Under the pieces are notes generated by a model that saw nothing but the letters and a program-made list of their open reading frames with translations, had not been told where the DNA came from and did not search any database. A DNA stretch of 64,000 nucleotides from CAYZMH01 sp964479445 (GTDB lineage: Bacteria; Bacteroidota; Bacteroidia; Bacteroidales; GCA-2748055), in assembly GCA_964479445.1 (NCBI GenBank), contig CAYZMH010000003.1:1-64000 (forward strand), given 5' to 3'. The position numbers and the translations under genes were made by a program. Positions 8,608 through 17,767 of this stretch are shown one piece after another; the stretch's first letter is position 1; each line of letters starts with the position of its first letter.

Positions 8608-9348
8608 TTATAATTCCTTAATGTAAATGTTTCGGAACTGAACCAGGCTGGGAGGGCTTTGCCACGCTCCGTTCACTTTATTGCCGTGGTGCTGAAGTGC
8701 GATGGGCCCTTCCTCCGGGAGTCCGGGTAATTCCGCGTCATCAAGGACCCTTTTGCCGTTGAGATCAACAGTGAGCCGGTTCCCGATGACCTGGATGCGG
8801 AATGTATTCCACTCTCCGATGTGGTTATCGGCGTTAGTCGTTGGTGTAACGCCTGTTCGTACACTGGTGGGCATGGATTCGTCCATCCGATAGCCGTAAA
8901 CTTCTCCCGATCCGATGGGCCAGCACCAGATATTCACCTGGGATTTGGAGTTACCGCGTAAAAAGATACCTGAATCGGAGTCGGGTACCACCATGCGAAT
9001 TACCTTCCCGTTTTCATCCAGCTTATGCAGCCCGCTGGGAAGCACTATGGGGACCCGGGGATTTTTCCAGGGGGTTTCCTTGATCCGCCAGTCTACATAA
9101 AGTATAAAATCTTTAAAAGAGTGTTCACTCCAGAGGTTTTTGTCTTTTTTAGCTTCGCTTTCAGCGTCATAGTCAATAACACCATCCATTACTTTCCAGT
9201 GGCCATTATCTCCTTCCGGAACGACCCAGTTGGTGAAGTCGGAGCCGTTAAACAGGGGTGCAAAATCGCCGGGGACATGACCGGGACGCTGGGCATGCAG
9301 GATACCTGCGGTGAGTAACATACTGAGGACCAAACAACATTTTTTCAT
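8608..9348 (-). CDS. Secreted DUF1080 (3-keto-disaccharide hydrolase-like) protein
   Basis: A 246-residue exported protein with signal peptide MKKCCLVLSMLLTAGILHAQ. The mature part is one DUF1080 concanavalin-like beta-sandwich: FAPLFNGSDFTNWVVP at the start, WKVMDGVIDYD, DSGIFLRGNSKSQVNIWCWP in the middle, and a C-terminal ALQHHGNKV..VQFRNIYIKEL. Members include 3-keto-disaccharide hydrolases and other carbohydrate-acting periplasmic enzymes. No partner 3-dehydrogenase is seen in the window, so the substrate is open. Confidence 0.8.
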   Translation of the reverse strand: MKKCCLVLSMLLTAGILHAQRPGHVPGDFAPLFNGSDFTNWVVPEGDNGHWKVMDGVIDYDAESEAKKDKNLWSEHSFKDFILYVDWRIKETPWKNPRVPIVLPSGLHKLDENGKVIRMVVPDSDSGIFLRGNSKSQVNIWCWPIGSGEVYGYRMDESMPTSVRTGVTPTTNADNHIGEWNTFRIQVIGNRLTVDLNGKRVLDDAELPGLPEEGPIALQHHGNKVNGAWQSPPSLVQFRNIYIKEL

Positions 9349-9530
9349 GACGAACGGGTTTCGTTAGGATTGATTGAAACAGGCCGGGATACAATACCGG
9401 ATGCATTGCCGATTAGTTTATGCAGTGTGACCGGTAATTTGTTATCCAGGTATTTCATATCGTTGTTAAAAATGCAGGGATCAAGATACAAAAAAAGGGG
9501 CATGCAGCCATGGTGGATAAAAGAAGTAGA

Positions 9531-9602
9531 GCCTCTCACGGGACTCGAACCCGCGACCTGTTCATTACGAATGAACCGCTCTGCCAGCTGAGCTAAAGAG
9601 GC
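9531..9602 (-). tRNA. tRNA-Thr (anticodon CGT)
   Basis: Read on the minus strand, all four arms fold: acceptor GCCTCTT/GAGAGGC with one T-G pair, D arm GCTC/GAGC, anticodon stem GTTCA/TGAAC with loop TTCGTAA giving anticodon CGT (codon ACG, Thr), and T arm GCGGG/CCCGT with TTCGAGT loop. Length is 72 bases; the CCA end is not encoded. It stands alone between the DUF1080 gene and the serine hydrolase. Confidence 0.95.
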
Positions 9603-9625
9603 ATGTTCATGGTGATTGGCGCCTG

Positions 9626-9633
9626 CAAAGATA
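9626..9633 (-). promoter_or_regulatory. -7 box (TATCTTTG) for tRNA-Thr
   Basis: On the minus strand TATCTTTG followed by C matches the Bacteroidota -7 consensus and lies 24 bases upstream of the mature tRNA 5' end. A -33 element is not evident. Confidence 0.5.
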
Positions 9634-9716
9634 GAAAAAAGAGAAAGGAAAGGTACCATGTACTCCTGAAATAGTATCAATTGACTATTTTTATACTTCG
9701 CTAAACCCCTTATCCT

Positions 9717-11081
9717 ATGAAAAAACGTACCGTTCGCTTCATTGTCTGGCCGCTGGTGGTATTGCTGCTGGCTGCCATAACCTGGTTCGTATGGCCCCGT
9801 CTGCCCATCATTACTGCATTTGCCGCAAAAGGCATGTGCTCGAGTGTGTTTCTTGCTGAAAAGGAGCCCGGTCAGGTAATGGCCGAAGACCTCTCCTTCT
9901 TTCCTATCAGCCTGGCCAGGTGCCGGGTCAATTACGAGGAGCAGACCGTCACCTCCACCGTTTTTGGTCTGGCCAGGCGAAAGGCGGTATATCGTGAAGG
10001 ATTCGGGGCGGTCCTGGTGTTGGACACTCCTGAAAAGGAGTTGAAAGCCCGGCGATTTTCTATCCCCGATCCCGGTTTTGATCCCGATACCCTGCAGTGG
10101 CCCAGGGGAAATATGATGCCCGACACCCTTTTGCCGGAGGTCGATTATGATTACCTGCAGGCGGTGCTGGATACCTGTTTTGACCGGCCCGGGGAGGATC
10201 CTTTCAAGAAAACCCTGGGTATTGCCGTAGTGTACGACGGTCATCTTATCGCGGAACAGTACCTGGGAAACTATGATGCCACAACGAAATTTCACGGGTG
10301 GTCCATGACCAAGAGCATCACGGGTGCGCTTGCAGGAATACTGGCGGATGACGGACTTCTGGAGCTTTCCGATCCGGTGCCGTTTGAAGCCTGGGAAGGA
10401 GATGAACGGGGATCGATCACGGTGGAGAATGTAGTCAGGATGAGCACCGGCCTGGATTGGTATGAGAACTATTTCACCATATCGGATGCCACCGTCATGT
10501 TAATGCAGAGCGATGACATGCTGGCCTCGGTCCTGGATAATCCCCTGGCCCATGATCCCGGTACCCATTGGAATTACTCCTCGGGGGATGCCAACCTGCT
10601 TTCCGGCATCATCCGCGAGATCCTGCCCGGGGATAAGGACTACCATTCCTTCCTTTACGAGGAGTTGTTCTATCCTGCAGGAATGCTGAACACCGTGGTG
10701 GAGACAGATGCCCGCGGATTGTTTGTTGCATCTTCATACAGTTACGGGACCGTACGGGACTGGGCGCGGTTCGGACTGTTGTTTCTGAATGAAGGGGTAA
10801 TGGCGGGGGATACCATTCTATCCGGATCCTGGGTGGATATTATGAAGACCCCGGCCCCGGCATCGGATGGAATGTATGCAGGTACCTTCTGGCTTGAAGA
10901 GCCTAACCCGGAGAATAGCCTGACCGATGTCCCCGATGATGTGTTTTTTGCCGACGGGTTCCTTGGTCAGCGAGTCTATATCATTCCCTCAGAAAAACTG
11001 GTAGTGGTGAGGATGGGATACGGTCTGGGTGACTTCAGCATGAACGACCTGTTAAAAGAGGTGCTTCGGTCTACCGGTTAA
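9717..11081 (+). CDS. Membrane-anchored serine hydrolase (beta-lactamase/class C fold)
   Basis: A 454-residue protein with an N-terminal membrane anchor (about residues 7-26) and a periplasmic class C beta-lactamase-like domain. The active-site SxxK is S196-MT-K199 (GWSMTKSITGALAG); the second motif YSS lies in HWNYSSGDANLLSG near residue 285; the C-terminal GFLGQRVYIIPSEKLVVVRMG strand matches the fold. Such proteins are esterases, peptidases or amide hydrolases rather than true beta-lactamases. Residues 45-135 form an extra N-terminal region of unknown role. It is convergent with the GH31 gene, with 6 bases between the stops. Confidence 0.85.
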   Translation: MKKRTVRFIVWPLVVLLLAAITWFVWPRLPIITAFAAKGMCSSVFLAEKEPGQVMAEDLSFFPISLARCRVNYEEQTVTSTVFGLARRKAVYREGFGAVLVLDTPEKELKARRFSIPDPGFDPDTLQWPRGNMMPDTLLPEVDYDYLQAVLDTCFDRPGEDPFKKTLGIAVVYDGHLIAEQYLGNYDATTKFHGWSMTKSITGALAGILADDGLLELSDPVPFEAWEGDERGSITVENVVRMSTGLDWYENYFTISDATVMLMQSDDMLASVLDNPLAHDPGTHWNYSSGDANLLSGIIREILPGDKDYHSFLYEELFYPAGMLNTVVETDARGLFVASSYSYGTVRDWARFGLLFLNEGVMAGDTILSGSWVDIMKTPAPASDGMYAGTFWLEEPNPENSLTDVPDDVFFADGFLGQRVYIIPSEKLVVVRMGYGLGDFSMNDLLKEVLRSTG

Positions 11082-11087
11082 CCTGCT

Positions 11088-14000
11088 TTACCGGGGAATG
11101 ACCAGCTTTGTGACGGCCTGCTGCTGCCTTCCCGTCAGGCGAAGCAGGTAGATCCCCGGAGGAAGCAATTCTCCAGGATCCCACGTTTTTGTATGTACCC
11201 CGGGGGTGAGGTTTCTTGTAAACAGGTGTTCCCGGGAACTCCCTGTCGCCTGAATGACATCAAGACGGTAAGCTCCTTCTGATGGTATGGTGCAGGACAG
11301 ATTTACAGTCCCTCCTGCTATGGTGGGAAAGACATCCAGGCTGAGTTCGGGGGATGATACCGGAGGTGGTTCGTTCCCGGTGACCAGTGATTTGATCACC
11401 ACCTCCAGCGGTTCATTGTTCCAGGTTGTTTGTACATAAAGTTCATTCTTATTATCATCATACCAGGTGGCCCGGGTTTTCATCTCGTAGTCTTCATGAG
11501 AGAACTCCATTGAAACCGGGTTGTTGTTGATCGTGATCGCTTCCGGTTGGGCGGTGATCCGTTTTACACGGAATTCAAGGTTCCTGTATTGCGGCATCGC
11601 CGGAAAACTGCCTGAATGATGTACCGTGATTACCGTGGAATCCGGATCGTAAGAAGCCGAAAAAATAATCTCTTCGAACGCATTATTATCCAGGCTTTCC
11701 GGATCACTCCCATCGTCGTTGAAAAGGGTGAAGGAGGTTTCCGGGTTGGAGTCATCGGGGTAATAGTAGACGGAGAGCGGATTCCCGTTATATTCATCGG
11801 TGGAGGAGAACAGGTCGGTGTGAGGGATCAGGCTGCCTGCCCTGACAAATACCGGCATGCTGCTCAGGGGGGCATCGACCGTTGCGGTGTTGTTTCCCGA
11901 ATACCTCTTCCCGCTGAAATAGTGGATCCAGTTACCTTCCGGAAAGTGCACCTGCCGGGAGGTAGCGCCCTGTTGAAGCACAGGGGCAATCAGCATATCT
12001 TTTCCCCAGTAGAATTGATCGTTGATCGCATGCAGGGTGGAATTTCCGGGATCATAGAAATTCATGGCCCGGGCAAGGGGGATCCCGGTAGCAGCGTTTT
12101 CAAAGGCCAGGGTGTAGTTATAGGGCAGCAGCCGGTAGCGAAGTTCGATGAAGGAACGAACAATGCTTTTATACGGATCGGGGTAATAGATAGGTTCGGT
12201 GGGGATCCCGGTTCCGTGGGCGCGCATAACCGGACTGAAAGCGCCAAGCTGAAGCCAGCGGGTATAGAGTTCGTTATCCTGTGATCCACCTGTAAATCCC
12301 CCCAGGTCGGAGTGCATGTATCCCACCCCGCTGTATCCCATGTTCAGCATGATGGGCACCTGTATCTGCATGCCGCCCCAGCTGCGCTGGATATCCCCTG
12401 ACCAGGGAAGGGCTCCCCAGCGTTGCATGCCGGCGTATCCCGAACGGATGAGGTTAAACAGCCGTTGGTCGGGGTAATTGGTGTGGTATCGATCATGGAG
12501 CATTTTTGCCCATCGCCAGGAGAAGTGATTGTGGAGCTCCCGGGCAGGAAATTCCCCGTGCATCATGTCGGAGGGGTGATCCTCGGGTTCGCCCAGGTCA
12601 CACCACCAACCTGCCACTCCCTCGTTGATCCGGGCCTGGTAGAAATCCCACATCCAGGAGCGGGTATCTTCCCTGAACAGATCCAGGAGTACGGATGAGC
12701 CTGCCCAGAATCCGTTGAGAATATAGGGTTCATTTTGCTCCGTGGTTCCAACCAATTCATTGTCAACCACCGCCTGGTAGTTGGAAGAGTTGGTGGTCAC
12801 ATAGGGCTCGGTGATGAGGATAGTTTTTATCCCTTTGTTGCTAAAGTCATCGATCATCTCTCCCGGTTCCGGAAAGCGGCTGTAATCCCAGGCCAGGTTT
12901 CCCATGGCAGAGGGAGAGCCGAACCAGTAAAGATCCAGCACCAGGGCATCAATAGGAAAATTCTCTTCCTGCATCCGGCTTACCACCTCACGGGCCTGGG
13001 ATTCGGTCTCATATCCGTACCTTGACTGGATATAGCCCAGGGCCCATCTCGGAGGAAGAGGGGCCGTTCCGGTTAAACCGGTGTACCGTTCGAGAAGGGA
13101 TCCCATATTGTCTGCTCCTATGTAGTAGAGGGCAAGGTTACCATTTTCCAGGGTGTATGTGAAACCTGTATCGGACGATGCGAGGTCCAGTTCGGAGGGG
13201 TAGCGGTGATCAAAATAGAGGCCGTAGGGTTCGGTGGATACGAGAAAAGGAATGGCGATATTGAGGTTTTTCGTATCGGGGCCATAACCATATTGTGGCT
13301 GGTTGTACATCACCAGCTCGTGGCCGTCAAGGTTGAGATCGATTGCGCGAAATCCGGTTCCATGGAAGGCGCTTTCACCGGGCGTTGTGAAGGGAACACG
13401 GGTGTGCCTCCCCAGTGCCTGGAATCCATTTTCCTGGTGGAGCAGGGTGTCGTTGTTGCGTATGAAAGTGAATCCTACAGGATCTTTATTTATAAGGATT
13501 TCCGTGGTCGATGTCAGGTAGCTTAATTGTTCAGACCGTTCGGTTACCGTTCCTGTGTTTCCGGGAGAGAGGATGACCACATCGGTTGGATCGGGGACGG
13601 GGTTGTTACCGGGATAGAATCCGATTCGAACGATATCTTCGGTATAGGCGCGGATCGTATAGGTGTGATCCGGGGTTTCCAGGGTCAGGAGGTTGCCGTC
13701 AACGGTGTGGGACTGGTAGCGTTCGGTGGAGGAGGATACCTGCACGGGGTAGAAAATATCCCCGTTGTCGGCACTGCGACCCACATGGGATGTCGTGGCA
13801 TCCCGGAAGACAAACGCAAGGTCTGTAACAATCTCGTCATCGGGGATCCCGTAATAGGACTTGATGTGATAGCGGAGCCGGTGCTTGTTATTTCCCAGGT
13901 CGGTCATGCGCACCTCCTCGGTGTTCTCCCCCCAGTCTGTTTTTACATAGTTCCAGTCGGATGGATGCTGGCTCTCCAGGGTAAGAACCCCCGTGTGGGC

Positions 14001-14168
14001 ATAGACCGGTGAGATACCGGCAAGCTCCCCATTGCCCTGTGTGGCATCGTAAACGATCGTCACGGTATCGTTCACGGTCGGATTGGCAGGGGTGACGGTA
14101 ATCTGGCTGAACAGGAGGGTATTGACAAAAGGGAGTATGGCACCCAGCATGATCAATCTTCTTCGCAT
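11088..14168 (-). CDS. Secreted GH31 alpha-glycosidase with type IX secretion sorting domain
   Basis: A 1026-residue exported enzyme. The ATG at 14166-14168 is preferred: it begins signal peptide MRRRLIMLGAILPFVNTLLFSQ and follows GAAGGAAG, while the longer reading needs a TTG. An N-terminal beta-sandwich (ITVTPANPTVNDTVTIVYD) precedes the GH31 catalytic barrel with nucleophile D524 (WWCDLGEPE) and acid/base D592 (LPWSGD). DUF5110-like and C-terminal beta domains follow. The last 85 residues (DVFPTIAGGTVNLSC to GIYLLRLTGRQQQAVTKLVIPR region) form a T9SS type A sorting domain, implying transport across the outer membrane and surface display or release. Likely substrates are alpha-glucans or xyloglucan fragments; the choice cannot be made here. 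Confidence 0.9.
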   Translation of the reverse strand: MRRRLIMLGAILPFVNTLLFSQITVTPANPTVNDTVTIVYDATQGNGELAGISPVYAHTGVLTLESQHPSDWNYVKTDWGENTEEVRMTDLGNNKHRLRYHIKSYYGIPDDEIVTDLAFVFRDATTSHVGRSADNGDIFYPVQVSSSTERYQSHTVDGNLLTLETPDHTYTIRAYTEDIVRIGFYPGNNPVPDPTDVVILSPGNTGTVTERSEQLSYLTSTTEILINKDPVGFTFIRNNDTLLHQENGFQALGRHTRVPFTTPGESAFHGTGFRAIDLNLDGHELVMYNQPQYGYGPDTKNLNIAIPFLVSTEPYGLYFDHRYPSELDLASSDTGFTYTLENGNLALYYIGADNMGSLLERYTGLTGTAPLPPRWALGYIQSRYGYETESQAREVVSRMQEENFPIDALVLDLYWFGSPSAMGNLAWDYSRFPEPGEMIDDFSNKGIKTILITEPYVTTNSSNYQAVVDNELVGTTEQNEPYILNGFWAGSSVLLDLFREDTRSWMWDFYQARINEGVAGWWCDLGEPEDHPSDMMHGEFPARELHNHFSWRWAKMLHDRYHTNYPDQRLFNLIRSGYAGMQRWGALPWSGDIQRSWGGMQIQVPIMLNMGYSGVGYMHSDLGGFTGGSQDNELYTRWLQLGAFSPVMRAHGTGIPTEPIYYPDPYKSIVRSFIELRYRLLPYNYTLAFENAATGIPLARAMNFYDPGNSTLHAINDQFYWGKDMLIAPVLQQGATSRQVHFPEGNWIHYFSGKRYSGNNTATVDAPLSSMPVFVRAGSLIPHTDLFSSTDEYNGNPLSVYYYPDDSNPETSFTLFNDDGSDPESLDNNAFEEIIFSASYDPDSTVITVHHSGSFPAMPQYRNLEFRVKRITAQPEAITINNNPVSMEFSHEDYEMKTRATWYDDNKNELYVQTTWNNEPLEVVIKSLVTGNEPPPVSSPELSLDVFPTIAGGTVNLSCTIPSEGAYRLDVIQATGSSREHLFTRNLTPGVHTKTWDPGELLPPGIYLLRLTGRQQQAVTKLVIPR

Positions 14169-14318
14169 TTCTTCCTTCAAATTTGGGCGCAAGGTACGAA
14201 AAATTGAGTGACCTTTAATTGAGCAGGGTCAGGGTTAGTAGCTCCTTTAACCTCTTATATAATGGATTGCTGCATAAAAGGAGCGGTAACCGGTTTGAGA
14301 TTGCAGTGGTATTTCTTA

Positions 14319-14681
14319 TTAGTGGTGTTGGGCTTTCTTATGCATCCGGAAGATACTGATCCCCGTTAAGATGATAAAAAGGATCAGCAGGCCTGTTCCC
14401 ACGCTCAGCAGGATAGTCTGCCCGGGCAGGTGGTTGAATTTGAAGACGGCGCCTGCAATCCAAATGAAGGCAGAGAGAGCCCCGAAAAAGTACAAAGGTT
14501 TATTGGGCGAATCTTTGGAGAGGGTAAAGATGGCAATCACGGGCATGACGATCACCAGGTTGAAAAGGGAGCCATAACCGAGGATCAGGCCTGCAGCGGG
14601 CCAGTGTAATAATTTGAACAGACCGGAGACTAAAAAGATGATCACACCGATCGTTCCCAGGATAAGTGCCGCTTTTTTCAT
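14319..14681 (-). CDS. Small four-helix membrane protein, GldL-N-terminus-like
   Basis: A 120-residue integral membrane protein with four predicted helices (about 5-22, 28-52, 62-80, 88-111) and a short basic/histidine C-terminus (RMHKKAQHH). The segment SGLFKLLHWPAAG resembles the KxxHWPGA-type motif in the N-terminal membrane part of GldL, and a second copy-like motif, FKFNHLPGQ, occurs in helix 3, suggesting internal duplication. This short family is frequent in Bacteroidota and has no established function. It is flanked by long spacers and seems to be alone. Confidence 0.65.
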   Translation of the reverse strand: MKKAALILGTIGVIIFLVSGLFKLLHWPAAGLILGYGSLFNLVIVMPVIAIFTLSKDSPNKPLYFFGALSAFIWIAGAVFKFNHLPGQTILLSVGTGLLILFIILTGISIFRMHKKAQHH

Positions 14682-14985
14682 GACGGTAGTTTTTAGGTTC
14701 AGACAGGTAAGTTACTGATGTTTTGGCAGGTTGTCAATAAATAACTGAAAAAAAGCAGGTTGCAGGAGAATCACCAGGGTTGCTTTTAAACGGGAGAACG
14801 GCAGGATCGCGCTGCAGTGATGATCACCATGAGCAATCATCGCCCGTGAGAAGGGTTTATGGGTGTATCGGGACAGGTTTTTGTTATGAACTGAACAGAA
14901 AATTGATGAAATGTATCGATAATCGGGGTGGAGGCAGGGTCAATTTTTCTAAATTCGCTGTATGAGAACCGGAACCTTCAACCTT

Positions 14986-15774
14986 ATGAAGAGAACTTTC
15001 TATTTTTTTATTTCAGCCTGCTTATTTTTAACCGGAACAGGCACTGTCTACAGTCAGAATGCCGATCATTCCCTGGGAACAGGCATTGGGGTAACCTTTA
15101 CTCACCTGAGGGATAAAAGCATGTCACCGTTGACCTATTCCGGAACAGGTTTCTCGGGAAGTTTCTCATATAAACGGGTGAAGGAGCATCAAACGTTGTT
15201 TTTTCAATTAAAGCACGACCGTGCTGCGATACAGAGTACGCCCGGAAACAGTGTTGATTACCTGGGTTTTGCCTTCAAAAACTACACGCTGTACCATAAA
15301 AGCGGGGCCAGGGAGAAACGGATGCTCTGGGGATGGTCCAACAACAATGTGCTGGCTTATTATGAACACGCTTCCTTTGGAAATTTTGGAAGCAGGTCAT
15401 CATATTTTACTTCATTCGGACCTGCGGCTGCTTACCGCTATCCCTTTGAATTATTCGGACAGGAGCTGGAAGTCAGGTTGCTGGGAGATATCCAGCTTGC
15501 CGGATTGTTTCTCCGCCCTTCGTATGTTTCCGGGAGTCCGGATGGCTTTTTAGACCCTTCCAACTCGCACCTGGAGGCTCTTGTTCGTTCTGTCGATCTT
15601 TTTGTTCCCGGTAAAGCCTGGAATCTGGGTGTGCAACCCGCACTCATATACCGCTTTCCTACGGGGAGCGCACTCTCCCTGGGGTACTGTTTTGAATATA
15701 AACGGATCAATGAGCCGGAGCCGGTTTCAGAGAGTATGGGTAATTGGTTGTTTCGTTTAATCATGATACTATGA
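14986..15774 (+). CDS. Outer-membrane beta-barrel protein of unknown function
   Basis: A 262-residue exported protein. The ATG at 14986 begins signal peptide MKRTFYFFISACLFLTGTGTVYSQ; an upstream in-frame ATG at 14962 is possible but sits right behind a -7-like sequence (TAAATTCG). The rest consists of alternating amphipathic strands (FSGSFSYKRV, LFFQLKHDRA, LSLGYCFEYKRI) and ends in ...WLFRLIMIL, consistent with a small barrel. Its stop overlaps the start of the S41 peptidase gene (ATGA at 15771-15774), so the two are translationally coupled and probably act together at the envelope. No family recognised. Confidence 0.65.
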   Translation: MKRTFYFFISACLFLTGTGTVYSQNADHSLGTGIGVTFTHLRDKSMSPLTYSGTGFSGSFSYKRVKEHQTLFFQLKHDRAAIQSTPGNSVDYLGFAFKNYTLYHKSGAREKRMLWGWSNNNVLAYYEHASFGNFGSRSSYFTSFGPAAAYRYPFELFGQELEVRLLGDIQLAGLFLRPSYVSGSPDGFLDPSNSHLEALVRSVDLFVPGKAWNLGVQPALIYRFPTGSALSLGYCFEYKRINEPEPVSESMGNWLFRLIMIL

Positions 15775-16787
15775 GGAAGATTTTAATTCTGTCATGGTCG
15801 GTAATTATTCTGCAGATACTGTGCACTTCCTGTGAAAAGCAGTGGTTGGGAGAAGACCGTACTGATGATCCCGTCACCAATTTTGAGTATTTGTGGCAGG
15901 AGGCCAATAACAAGTACACCTATTTTGAATACAAAGGAGTTGATTGGGACCGGGTCTATGATACGGTTCGACCCATGATCCGTGCTGGTATGAGTGACCA
16001 GGAGCTGTTTGATGTGCTGGCTGAAATGCTTTTTCAACTCAAAGACGGTCATGTCAATTTAAAGAGCCCATTTGACCGCAGCAGGAACTGGAGCTGGTAC
16101 CTGGATTATCCTGCTAACTACGATCAGAATATTGTTTACCGGAACTACCTGGGCAAGGATCACCGGAGAACCGGTCCCCTTCATAACCAGGTGATTGATT
16201 CTGTGTTGTATGTATACTACGGTTCCTTTGCCAGCACGATTGAACCGGTTCATGTGGATGCGATCGTAGAGCGGGTAAAAGGATTAAAGGGGCTGATCAT
16301 AGATGTACGGAGCAATGGAGGAGGATCGCTGCAAAATGGTATTAACCTGGCATCTGCATTAACCCGGGAATCCTTTACCTATGCCCGCAGCCGCATTAAA
16401 ACCGGTCCGGGTGTGGATGATTACTCCCCCTGGAAAGAACTGACCGTGGATCCGAGGGACGGAACCAGCTATACCGGTCCGATTATCCTGCTTTGCAATC
16501 GCCACTCCTACAGCGCTTCCACCTTTTTTGCCCAGATGATGCGCACCCTGGAACACGCTACGCTCATGGGAGATCAAACCGGCGGAGGGGGAGGCATTCC
16601 GGCTTACGGTGAGTTGCCCAATGGGTGGATCTACCGATTTTCGGCTACGCAGACGGTGACACCGGGGGGGACCCACATCGAAGGGGGTGTTCCGGTGGAC
16701 ATTCCCGTGGAGATGGATCCCGAAGATGAAGCTGACGGGATAGACACCATTATCGAAGCAGCCCTTGATATGTTAACCGAACCTTAA
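15771..16787 (+). CDS. Lipoprotein-like S41 family peptidase
   Basis: A 338-residue envelope protease. The ATG at 15771 overlaps the upstream stop and starts a lipoprotein-like signal (ILQILCTSC, putative lipidated C21, although the -3 position is C rather than L). An N-terminal helical domain (NFEYLWQEANNKYTYFEYKGVDW, FQLKDGHVNLK) precedes the TSPc fold: LIIDVRSNGGGSLQNG, then LLCNRHSYSASTFFAQMMR carrying the catalytic serine in SYSAS, then GDQTGGGGG. The lysine of the CtpA-type Ser-Lys dyad is not at the expected place, fitting the tricorn/IRBP-like S41 subgroup. Substrate unknown; a role with the coupled barrel protein is an inference. Confidence 0.85.
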   Translation: MRKILILSWSVIILQILCTSCEKQWLGEDRTDDPVTNFEYLWQEANNKYTYFEYKGVDWDRVYDTVRPMIRAGMSDQELFDVLAEMLFQLKDGHVNLKSPFDRSRNWSWYLDYPANYDQNIVYRNYLGKDHRRTGPLHNQVIDSVLYVYYGSFASTIEPVHVDAIVERVKGLKGLIIDVRSNGGGSLQNGINLASALTRESFTYARSRIKTGPGVDDYSPWKELTVDPRDGTSYTGPIILLCNRHSYSASTFFAQMMRTLEHATLMGDQTGGGGGIPAYGELPNGWIYRFSATQTVTPGGTHIEGGVPVDIPVEMDPEDEADGIDTIIEAALDMLTEP

Positions 16788-16819
16788 AAGCGGGGCTGTG
16801 GAAATTCGTTAATGCTTTC

Positions 16820-17509
16820 TTACTTTCCTCCACGTTTTGTTTCAACGATGACCACCCCGTTTGCTCCGCGGGATCCGTATACCGAGGCAGATGCATCCTT
16901 TAGCACATTGATGCTTGCAATATCTGCGGTATTTATGTTTCCAAAGTCAATGGCATCAATCTGCCTTCCATCCAGGATCAACAGAGCAGCATTGCTGCTG
17001 TCCATGGTGGTTGTTCCCCGAATAACCAGCTCTCCGTCATTTCGGACGCGAACTGATGATGAGAATTGTATGGTTATGATATCGTAAATATCTGAATATT
17101 TTGAAAAATCCATGTCGGTTTCGTTTACGTTGGAGATTGCATAGAGCTTCTCTTCATCCCTGACATGGCCGTAACCAACAGCTAACTCACGATTATCGGG
17201 TCCGGACAATAATTTTAAGTTCACCATAACAAATTTCACTTTTTCCTTAATCCTCACGTTTGACCTGGCAAATCCGTGGGCTCTTACCTTTAGTTTGTCT
17301 TTTGGTAAACATGATACTGAAAACATCCCCAGTGAGTCGGTATACACCACCGTATCGGAACTTCTCACTTCGACACTGGCACCAATGACGGGGATGCTGT
17401 CAAACGTTGTAACCATTCCCTCAATCGTTTTTTCCTGGCCGTAGAGTGCAAATGCAGCGTAAAAAACAAGAAATGATGTAAGTGTTGCCTGTATAATAGA
17501 TTTCTTCAT
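16820..17509 (-). CDS. Carboxypeptidase-regulatory domain plus TonB plug domain, no barrel
   Basis: A 229-residue exported protein (signal MKKSIIQATLTSFLVFYAAFALYG region) consisting of a CarboxypepD_reg-like domain (about 25-100; IEGMVTTFDSIPVIGASVEV) and a TonB-receptor plug domain of the SusC type (about 120-229; VRNDGELVIRGTT, ALLILDGRQID, ASINVLKDASASVYGSRGANG). It stops right after the plug, at ...VIVETKRGGK, where SusC-like receptors continue into about 700 residues of beta-barrel. No barrel-coding sequence follows; the next gene downstream is convergent. It may be a genuine stand-alone plug protein, known as a sporadic Bacteroidota architecture, or the remnant of a receptor. Confidence 0.75.
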   Translation of the reverse strand: MKKSIIQATLTSFLVFYAAFALYGQEKTIEGMVTTFDSIPVIGASVEVRSSDTVVYTDSLGMFSVSCLPKDKLKVRAHGFARSNVRIKEKVKFVMVNLKLLSGPDNRELAVGYGHVRDEEKLYAISNVNETDMDFSKYSDIYDIITIQFSSSVRVRNDGELVIRGTTTMDSSNAALLILDGRQIDAIDFGNINTADIASINVLKDASASVYGSRGANGVVIVETKRGGK

Positions 17510-17767
17510 GGGTTTACTGGTTTAATGATTAACTAATCGCTGGTTATTCATTCATTCAGTCAGAACATACCTTCTGACAAGTTACTTTTTTTCCTGTAAT
17601 TCTCCATTATGCGGTCAATAATTATGCATTGACCTGTACATCGTTTCATGATATGTTGGGTATGCTCTCCTGGCAAGGGCAATTACTATAGTACAGGTAA
17701 ATACACTGAAAGAGAATATTTGTTTTCAATTAAAGGGAAAACGGGAATACACCAGAGGAATTGATTA

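Noticed and set aside
9345..10295. Minus-strand open frame of 316 codons
   Set aside because: It runs through the tRNA-Thr gene and antisense to the serine hydrolase; no recognisable domain.
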